Shown here: positions 1-5,293 of the stretch, one piece after another
How the letters are laid out: the number at the start of each line of letters is the position of its first letter
Numbering within the stretch: position 1 is the stretch's first letter
NCBI GenBank assembly: GCA_046155815.1
Contig: JBJXFY010000296.1
Coordinates: 1-25,123 of the forward strand
From: JBJXFY01 sp046155815
GTDB lineage: Bacteria; Verrucomicrobiota; Verrucomicrobiia; Limisphaerales; CAIMTB01
Direction: 5' to 3'
DNA length: 25,123 bases
The notes under the pieces: generated by a model
Told to the model about the DNA's origin: nothing
Databases searched by the model: none
Seen by the model: the letters and a program-made list of their open reading frames with translations, nothing else
Made by a program: the position numbers and the translations under genes

Positions 1-52
1 CGTTGACCCGCCGGTGAAGGCCCGTCACGCTGGTCGCGTCTTCCCTGCGTTT

Positions 53-2626
53 ATGCACCGGACCGCCACCTTCCCGCCATCCCGCCGCGCCCTCGCCGCC
101 GGCCTCCTCGCCGCCGCCCTCGCCGCCCGCGCCGCCGACAACTTCGGCGCCGCCGCCACGCCGCCCGAGTCGCTCAAGGTGGCCAAGGACTTCAAGGTCG
201 AGCTGCTCTACACCGTGCCCAAGGACCAGAAAGGCTCCTGGGTCGTGATGGCCAACGAGAAGCAGGGCCGGCTCATTGTCGGCGACCAGTACGGCAAGCT
301 CTTCCGCCTCACACCCCCGCCCGTGGGCACCACCGCCGCCCCGCAGATCGAGGCCGTGGACCTCGACATCGGCCACGCCCAGGGACTGCTTTACGCCTTT
401 GACAGCCTCTACGTGATGGTCAACGAGGAGAAGCACCAGGGCCGCGGCCTGTACCGCGTCCGCGACACGAACGGTGACGACCGCTACGACAAGGTGGAGC
501 TGCTGCGGAAGCTTGAGGGCGGCGGCGAGCACGGCCCCCACGCCATCCTCCTCTCGCCGGACCAGAAATCGCTCACGGTCATCATCGGCAACCAGACGAA
601 GCTGACGGATTTCGCCGGCTCGCGCGTGCCGAAGGTCTGGGGCGAGGACCATCTCCTGCCGCGGATGTGGGACGGCAACGGATTCATGAAGGGCGTGCTC
701 GGGCCCGGCGGCTGGATCGCCAAGGTGGACCCGGACGGGATGAATTGGGAGCTGCAGACCGTGGGCTTCCGCAACCAGTACGACGCCGCCTTCAACCACG
801 ACGGCGACCTCTTCACCTACGACGCGGACATGGAGTGGGATATCAACACCCCCTGGTACCGGCCCACGCGGGTCTGCTTCGCCGCGAGCGGCGCGGATTT
901 CGGCTGGCGCAGCGGCGCGGGCAAGTGGCCCGCGTGGTATCCGGACAGCCTGCCGCCGGTGGTGAACATCGGTCCCGGCTCTCCCACCGGTGTGACCTTC
1001 GGCTACGGCGCGAAGTTCCCCGCCAGGTACCAGGAAGCCTTCTTCATCTGTGACTGGAGCTTCGGCAAGCTCTACGCCGTCCACGTCACGCCGGACGGCG
1101 CAGGCTACACCGGCACCTACGAGGAATTCATCACCGGCCAGCCGCTCGCGCTCACGGACCTGGTGATCGCCCCGGACGGCGCGATGTACTTTGCCATCGG
1201 CGGCCGGCGAACGCAGAGCGCGCTGTACCGCGCGACTTACACGGGCAGCGAGTCCACCGCGCCCGTGAAGCGGCTCACGGCCATGCGCCGCGACCTCGCC
1301 GCGCGCCGCCAGCTCGACGCCTTCCACGGCGCGCAGGATCCCAAGGCGGTGGGCGCCGCCTGGAAGTCACTGGGCAGCGGGGATCCTTTTCTCCGCCACG
1401 CCGCGCGGACGGCTGTGGAATGGCAGCCCGCCGCCGGGTGGCGCGACCGCGCCCTGCAGGAACGCGATCCCGAGGCCGCCATCACCGCCCTCATCGCCCT
1501 CGCCCGCGTCAGCGGCCGTGACGAGCCGCATCGCAAGCCTGGCGATCCTGCGCCCGACACCGCGCTGCAGGCGCAGATTCTAGACTCGCTGGGCCGGCTG
1601 GACGTGGCCCGCCTGAAGCCCGCCCTTCAGCTCCAGCTCCTGCGAGCGTACACGCTGGCCTTCACGCGCTTTGCGCGGCCCGACGAGTCCATCCGCCAGC
1701 GGCTCATTGCCACGCTTGACCCGCTCTTCCCCACCACCAGCCGCGAGATGAACTCCGAGCTGGCGAACCTGCTCGTCTATCTCGAGTCGCCCAGCGCCGC
1801 GACGAAGCTCGTCGCCGCCCTCCGCACCGCGCCCACCCAGGAGGAGCAGCTCGAGTACGCCCGCGCCCTGCGCGTGCTGCGTACCGGCTGGACGCCCGGG
1901 CTGCGCCGTGAACAGTTCGGCTGGTTCGTGAAGGCCGCCGCCTTCAAGGGCGGCGCCAGCCTCGCCGGCTTCCTCCGCGACATGAAGAACGACGCCCTCG
2001 CCACCCTCACCGACGGCGAGAAGCTCGCGCTCAAGGACGTCATCGAGGCCAAGCCCGTCGTGAAGAACCCGATGGAAGTCCTCGCCCAGCGCCGGCACGT
2101 GAAGGACTGGACCGTCGCCGAGCTCGCCCCGCTCGTGGAGGCCGGGCTGCGCACCGGCGGCCGGGACTTCGAGCGCGGCCGCCGGCTTTTCGGCGAGGTC
2201 GCCTGCTCCGCCTGCCACCGCTACGACAGCGACGGCGCGGCCGTGGGACCGGACCTGACGAACGTGGCCGGCCGCTTCAGCGTGCGCGACCTGCTGGAGA
2301 GCATCGTCGAGCCGCACAAGGCCATCAGCGACCAGTATGGCTCCATCCGCATCACCAGGAAGAATGGCGACGTCGTGGTCGGCCGGGTGGGCAACCTGAG
2401 CGGGGACGACCTGATGGTGATCGAAAACATGTTTGCGCCGAACGACTTCACGAACGTGAAGCGGCCGGACGTGGTGAAGATCGAGCCGAGCGAGCTCTCG
2501 ATGATGCCTGAGGCGCTGCTCAACAGCCTGAGCGCCGACGAGGTCAGCGACCTCGTCGCCTACCTCCTCTCGCGGGGCGACCGCGGGGCCGCGATGTTCA
2601 AGGCCCAGCAGCGTGCCGGGAGATAG
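53..2626 (+). CDS. Secreted PVC-type haem-binding dehydrogenase-like protein (TIGR02604/TIGR02603-like)
   Basis: An 857-residue exported protein from the ATG at 53. The N-terminus has a basic region with SRR (residues 10-12) and then an Ala/Leu-rich core ending near ALAARAAD, a signal peptide. Residues about 40-400 resemble the PQQ-dependent sugar-dehydrogenase/membrane-bound dehydrogenase beta-propeller of planctomycetes and verrucomicrobia (motifs such as GFRNQYDAAFNHDGDLFTYDADMEWD). Residues about 410-690 are helical and HEAT-like. The last 150 residues are a cytochrome-c-like domain with a CSACH haem motif (C718, C721, H722) and the closing pattern SMMPEALL...LVAYLLSRGD. The family is thought to do periplasmic redox chemistry, perhaps on sugars; the substrate is unknown. 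A GTG at 14 is an alternative start, and the frame stays open to the window edge, but only the ATG at 53 puts the signal peptide at the very N-terminus. Confidence 0.85.
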   Translation: MHRTATFPPSRRALAAGLLAAALAARAADNFGAAATPPESLKVAKDFKVELLYTVPKDQKGSWVVMANEKQGRLIVGDQYGKLFRLTPPPVGTTAAPQIEAVDLDIGHAQGLLYAFDSLYVMVNEEKHQGRGLYRVRDTNGDDRYDKVELLRKLEGGGEHGPHAILLSPDQKSLTVIIGNQTKLTDFAGSRVPKVWGEDHLLPRMWDGNGFMKGVLGPGGWIAKVDPDGMNWELQTVGFRNQYDAAFNHDGDLFTYDADMEWDINTPWYRPTRVCFAASGADFGWRSGAGKWPAWYPDSLPPVVNIGPGSPTGVTFGYGAKFPARYQEAFFICDWSFGKLYAVHVTPDGAGYTGTYEEFITGQPLALTDLVIAPDGAMYFAIGGRRTQSALYRATYTGSESTAPVKRLTAMRRDLAARRQLDAFHGAQDPKAVGAAWKSLGSGDPFLRHAARTAVEWQPAAGWRDRALQERDPEAAITALIALARVSGRDEPHRKPGDPAPDTALQAQILDSLGRLDVARLKPALQLQLLRAYTLAFTRFARPDESIRQRLIATLDPLFPTTSREMNSELANLLVYLESPSAATKLVAALRTAPTQEEQLEYARALRVLRTGWTPGLRREQFGWFVKAAAFKGGASLAGFLRDMKNDALATLTDGEKLALKDVIEAKPVVKNPMEVLAQRRHVKDWTVAELAPLVEAGLRTGGRDFERGRRLFGEVACSACHRYDSDGAAVGPDLTNVAGRFSVRDLLESIVEPHKAISDQYGSIRITRKNGDVVVGRVGNLSGDDLMVIENMFAPNDFTNVKRPDVVKIEPSELSMMPEALLNSLSADEVSDLVAYLLSRGDRGAAMFKAQQRAGR

Positions 2627-2658
2627 CCCCGGCGACGTCCGGGTCTCACTGCGGACAA

Positions 2659-2694
2659 CGGTTGGATCCTCCGGCACGCCGGAGGATCCAACCG
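2659..2694. repeat. Perfect long palindrome (17-bp arms, 2-nt centre) between convergent genes
   Basis: The left arm at 2659-2675 (CGGTTGGATCCTCCGGC) is the exact reverse complement of 2678-2694, with AC between. It lies in the 71-bp gap between two convergent genes, where a bidirectional terminator would sit. Neither flank has a T-run, so a classical intrinsic terminator is not evident. It could be a factor-assisted terminator hairpin or one copy of a dispersed REP-like palindrome; no second copy was seen in this window. Confidence 0.7.
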
Positions 2695-2697
2695 CGC

Positions 2698-2910
2698 TCA
2701 CCGACCTTCCTGCCGGGTCAGGCACTTTTCCCCTGCCAGCCATAGCAGCAGGCCGAGGAACACGCCCACCCCGATCAGGGACACGCCGGCGGAGGCCAGA
2801 ACGAAGCCGTCCTCAAAAGCCCCGCCCAACGCCGGTCTGAGCAGCCAGACGCCGCCCAGCAGGCAGCAGAGGAACGAAACAATCGCGCCGATGCGGGTGA
2901 CTGTCTTCAT
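2698..2910 (-). CDS. Small two-TM hypothetical membrane protein
   Basis: A 70-residue protein from the ATG at 2910 (MKTVTRIGAIVSFLCC). It has two hydrophobic segments, residues about 7-24 and 38-58, joined by a short acidic loop (AFEDG), and a charged C-terminal tail (EKCLTRQEGR). I do not recognise the family. A longer version from a TTG at 2952 would add 14 residues that do not look like a signal or helix, so I prefer the ATG. No clear Shine-Dalgarno precedes it. It lies 89 bp downstream of the acyl carrier protein gene on the same strand and ends facing the haem-binding gene. The membrane topology makes it plausible as a real gene, but support is limited to ORF and hydropathy. Confidence 0.5.
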   Translation of the reverse strand: MKTVTRIGAIVSFLCCLLGGVWLLRPALGGAFEDGFVLASAGVSLIGVGVFLGLLLWLAGEKCLTRQEGR

Positions 2911-2918
2911 GGTGGTGC

Positions 2919-2954
2919 TGCAGACATGCTGCACGCGCACTTTGCAGTACAAAG
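2919..2954. promoter_or_regulatory. Two short inverted repeats upstream of the small membrane protein (possible operator)
   Basis: TGCAG-N5-CTGCA at 2919-2933 and CTTTG-N5-CAAAG at 2940-2954 are two 5-bp-arm inverted repeats with 5-nt centres. Their centres are 21 bp apart, about two helical turns. They lie just upstream of the minus-strand start at 2910. Arms this short arise often by chance, so this is only a candidate. Confidence 0.15.
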
Positions 2955-2999
2955 CTAAGGCCTGGCAAGCCCCTGTTCATCGGTATCGAAGGCGGCCGC

Positions 3000-3248
3000 T
3001 CACCCCTTGGCCCGCGCGGCGAGGTAGTCAATCAGGTCGCCCACCCGCTCCATCTGCACGAGGTCGGCCACGGGGATCTGCACGTGGAAGCGCGACTCCA
3101 CGTCGTACATGAAGTCGAGGATCGAGAGCGAGTCGAAGCCCACCTTGTCCAGGCGCGACTCCGGTGTGAGCGCCTCGAGGTCCACCTTGAGCTGCTTCTG
3201 CTGGCGCAGCAGCTCCTTGAGCGTCTGGATCGTTTCGTCGCGGGTCAT
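3000..3248 (-). CDS. Freestanding acyl carrier protein
   Basis: An 82-residue acyl-carrier-family protein. The phosphopantetheine attachment motif is GFDSLSILDF with Ser40, followed by the helix MYDVESRFHVQIP and a closing helix VGDLIDYLAARA, all in the usual ACP spacing. Length matches type II carriers. The sequence is not a typical housekeeping AcpP: it starts with a Lys/Gln/Arg-rich helix and has DSLSIL in place of DSLDTVEL, closer to carriers of secondary metabolism or specialised lipids. No ketosynthase, acyltransferase or holo-ACP synthase lies in the window, so its partner enzymes are unknown. It is on the same strand as the exported LamG-like gene upstream (104-bp gap) and the small membrane gene downstream. 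No strong Shine-Dalgarno is seen. Confidence 0.88.
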   Translation of the reverse strand: MTRDETIQTLKELLRQQKQLKVDLEALTPESRLDKVGFDSLSILDFMYDVESRFHVQIPVADLVQMERVGDLIDYLAARAKG

Positions 3249-3256
3249 GGCGGAAA

Positions 3257-3277
3257 GGGCGCCCGGGCCCGGCGCCC
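3257..3277 (-). other. GC-rich hairpin in the ACP 5' leader
   Basis: GGGCGCC at 3257-3263 pairs with GGCGCCC at 3271-3277 around a 7-nt centre. On the minus strand a CTTTCC stretch follows the stem immediately, then the ACP start codon at 3248. It may be a terminator or attenuator between the upstream gene and the ACP, or simply GC-rich chance structure. Confidence 0.25.
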
Positions 3278-3352
3278 GGCGGGGTCATCGTTCCGGCACC
3301 GCGCCGGCGCTGTCAACGCGGGCGACGCCCTGCCGGTCCCCACGCAGGCCGC

Positions 3353-4084
3353 CTACGGCCTTGCCGGCGTGAAGAACTCCGCCCGCCGACGCTCCGGTTC
3401 GGCCGGCGCCCAGAGGCGCACGCCGTCCATTTTGCCCGTGTCGTCAAACGAGCCGAAGCCCAGCCAGCCGGCTCCGAAGGTCTTGTCGCTGGCCGTCATC
3501 ACGGGCGTGTTCAGGTCGTCGAAGAACACGCGGATCGAGCCGTCGGCGAGGCGGCGCTCGACGCGGACGCGATGCCAGACCTCGAGGCCCCAGTTCACGC
3601 CGGGCGTGGTGGCGGTGGAGATGTTCGTGCGCGCGGCCTGGTTCACGAGGAAGACGTTGTGCGCGTGCGCGTCGGACTTCGTCGCCAGGTGCGCGTAGTA
3701 GAAGCGCGTCGGGTCCTGCATGCCGAAGAAGATGCACATGTCCCGGTGGCCGTACTCCCGGCCGGTCTGGAGCAGGTCCACCTCGAGGATGAAGTCGCCC
3801 AGCATGCGGTCGGCCAGCAGCGCGATGTTCACCGGCGAGCGGTGAGTGGGCTGGTACCTGCTCTGCTGCGTCAGCTCGAGGGTGAAGGCCCGGCCATCCG
3901 CGCTGAACCGCCAAGCCGCCGGATCCGTGAATGCGAAGTCCGCCAGCGCGGCGGGCGCGTCGAAATGCTGCTCGTACACCAGCCGCCAGCCCTCGGGCAC
4001 GGGACCGGACGACGGGAGGTTGGTAGGCTGGGCGAGGCTGGTGAAGGCGCAGGCACCAAGCAGCGGCAGGAAACGCAGGGGCAC
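3353..4084 (-). CDS. Exported concanavalin/LamG-like protein (DUF1080-type, family 16-like fold)
   Basis: A 243-residue exported protein from a GTG at 4084. The N-terminus (MPLRFLPLLGACAFTSLAQ) is a short signal peptide. It could be cut after SLA, or at C12 as a lipoprotein because LGAC fits a lipobox, although 11 residues is short for one. The mature part is a beta-rich jelly-roll resembling the DUF1080/3-keto-disaccharide-hydrolase fold common in Verrucomicrobia. Landmarks are the opening EGWRLVYEQHFD, the central GHRDMCIFFG..DPTRFYYAHLA, and the late GSIRVFFDD..PVMTASD..FGAGWLGFGSFDD. I infer a carbohydrate-binding or -cleaving role but see no catalytic residues I can assign. Its start lies divergent from ispD. 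No Shine-Dalgarno is visible. Confidence 0.75.
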   Translation of the reverse strand: MPLRFLPLLGACAFTSLAQPTNLPSSGPVPEGWRLVYEQHFDAPAALADFAFTDPAAWRFSADGRAFTLELTQQSRYQPTHRSPVNIALLADRMLGDFILEVDLLQTGREYGHRDMCIFFGMQDPTRFYYAHLATKSDAHAHNVFLVNQAARTNISTATTPGVNWGLEVWHRVRVERRLADGSIRVFFDDLNTPVMTASDKTFGAGWLGFGSFDDTGKMDGVRLWAPAEPERRRAEFFTPARP

Positions 4085-4274
4085 GGAAGGGGCTTACCGC
4101 ACCGAGGCCGGGCTCGGCAAGCAGCGCCGCAACAGGGCGGCGATCCCGCCCGCGGCCGCGCCGGCACCCAGGCAGGAGCGGCGCCCGTACCGCAGCGCGT
4201 CGGAGGATGCCAGGGGGGAGGCGACCCCTCCCCGGCCGGGCGGGAAGCGAGCGTCGTCTGGTTCCCGCCTCCTT

Positions 4275-4302
4275 TTGGAGCTTGGAGCCGGGAGCCGGGA
4301 GC
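4275..4302. repeat. Degenerate heptamer tandem repeat (TTGGAGC/CGGGAGC, 4 copies)
   Basis: Four exact-period 7-mers run TTGGAGC, TTGGAGC, CGGGAGC, CGGGAGC, ending 14 bp before the ispD start codon. The unit resembles the TTGGAAC heptamer array at 23867-23898. The rest of the 232-bp divergent gap (4085-4316) is GC-rich with no gene I can support. GGGAGC could act as a weak, distant ribosome-binding sequence for ispD. Confidence 0.7.
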
Positions 4303-4316
4303 ATTTTCCTTGGCGC

Positions 4317-4997
4317 ATGGTTTCCGCCGTCATCGTCGCCGCGGGCCGCGGCACGCGCATGGGGCCGGGCGTGGACAAGCTTTTCCTCGAGGTCGCCGGG
4401 CGGCCGGTGGTGGCGCACGCCTGGGCGCGCTTCGACGCCGCGCCGGGCGTGGACGAAATCGTCCTCGTGGTGCGCGCGGGGATGGAGGACGCGTTTGCGG
4501 AAATGGCGGAGGAACTGGGCGCCTGCAAGCCTTGGCGGCTGGCGCCCGGCGGCGCGGAGCGGCAGGACTCGGTGTGGAACGGCCTGTCCGCCGTGGCCGC
4601 CGGGACGGAGATCGTGGCCATCCATGATGGCGCGCGGCCTTGTACGGCGGCGGCGCTGATTGCGGCCACCATCGCCGCCGCCCGCAAGACCGGCGCAGCG
4701 GTCGCGGCGCAGCGCATCGTGGATACGCTCAAGGAGGGCGACGGCGGCACGCACATCGCGCGCACGGTGGACCGCAGCCGGCTCTGGGCCGTGCAGACGC
4801 CGCAGACCTTCCGCCTCGACGTGATCCGCCGCGCGCTCGCCGCGGTGCGCGAGCGCGGCCAGCACGTCACCGACGACACGGCTGCCTGCGAGCTGATCGG
4901 CCAGCCGGTCGCGCTCGTCGAGTCCGCCGCGCCGAACCCGAAGGTCACGGTGCCGGGGGATTTGCCATACATCGAGTGGCTGCTGGGACGGGGATAG
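4317..4997 (+). CDS. ispD: 2-C-methyl-D-erythritol 4-phosphate cytidylyltransferase (IspD)
   Basis: This cytoplasmic enzyme joins MEP and CTP to give CDP-methylerythritol and pyrophosphate, the third step of the MEP isoprenoid pathway. The 226-residue length fits the family. Motifs in order are the CTP-binding AAGRGTRMG with R14 and K21, GGAERQDSVWNGL, IHDGARP, QTPQTFR, VTDDTAACE, and the closing NPKVTVPGDL before the last helix. The ATG at 4317 was chosen because translation starts directly at the Rossmann strand (VSAVIVAAG). The open frame continues far upstream, but that extension is low-complexity and overlaps the neighbouring gene on the other strand. No ispF follows, so it is not fused or paired here. 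A palindromic repeat patch lies downstream. Confidence 0.96.
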   Translation: MVSAVIVAAGRGTRMGPGVDKLFLEVAGRPVVAHAWARFDAAPGVDEIVLVVRAGMEDAFAEMAEELGACKPWRLAPGGAERQDSVWNGLSAVAAGTEIVAIHDGARPCTAAALIAATIAAARKTGAAVAAQRIVDTLKEGDGGTHIARTVDRSRLWAVQTPQTFRLDVIRRALAAVRERGQHVTDDTAACELIGQPVALVESAAPNPKVTVPGDLPYIEWLLGRG

Positions 4998-5012
4998 GGC
5001 TTGTCTGGAAGT

Positions 5013-5119
5013 GGAGCGGGCTGTGTCGCAGACCAGCCGCAGCACGCTGGGGACTCCACCGCGCGCGACGTGTTTGGGTGGCTGGCTGCGGCTGGTCGAG
5101 GACGACACAGCCGCGCTCC
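5013..5119. repeat. Imperfect long inverted repeat (about 31-35-nt arms)
   Basis: The arm at 5013-5043 (begins GGAGCGGGCTGTGTCG) is largely complementary to 5085-5119 (GCTGCGGCTGGTCGAGG...), with a 41-nt centre. The outer segment GGCTGTGTCG and inner segment GACCAGCCGCAGC match, and the difference is a few inserted bases. It starts 15 bp after the ispD stop, so it could act as a transcript-end hairpin. Its size and pairing also suit a dispersed repeat or miniature mobile element. No open reading frame in it looks coding. Confidence 0.6.
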
Positions 5120-5150
5120 GGGTCTATGTGGCAGGCTCGAAGGCGGATCG

Positions 5151-5210
5151 TCCTCGTCGTTGTCGTCGTCCTCGAAGCGAAAGCGAGGAGGAGGACGACG
5201 ACGAGCACGA
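5151..5210. repeat. Triplet-rich (TCG/GAC) imperfect palindrome
   Basis: A TCG/GTC-repeat arm (5151-5174) is followed by a 9-nt centre and then a GAG/GAC-repeat arm (5184-5210). The arms pair imperfectly, with a 6-nt bulge. It sits 32 bp after the previous inverted repeat. A further 8-bp inverted repeat GCCGTTGA/TCAACGGC (5214-5221 and 5244-5251) follows. Together they fill most of the 296-bp gap between ispD and the CHAT gene, which has no gene I can support. No clear promoter or ribosome-binding site for the CHAT gene was recognised. Confidence 0.55.
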
Positions 5211-5293
5211 TGGGCCGTTGAATCCAGGGTTGAAACTTACCCATCAACGGCGCGTAAATCCCCATCGGGCCGTTCGGCGGCCCGCCGACCGCC

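Noticed and set aside
1580..2743. 387-residue minus-strand open frame opposite the haem-binding gene
   Set aside because: Composition is the Val/Gly/His/Ala pattern typical of antisense shadows of GC-rich genes, with no recognisable domain; the sense gene is clearly real.
4094..4318. Minus-strand peptide with a Tat-signal-like run (GRRSCLGAGAAAGGIAALL) ending 9 bp before the LamG-like gene
   Set aside because: The only ATG for it lies opposite the ispD start. The rest is Pro/Arg low-complexity including the heptamer repeat, and no mature protein follows. Probably chance in GC-rich DNA.
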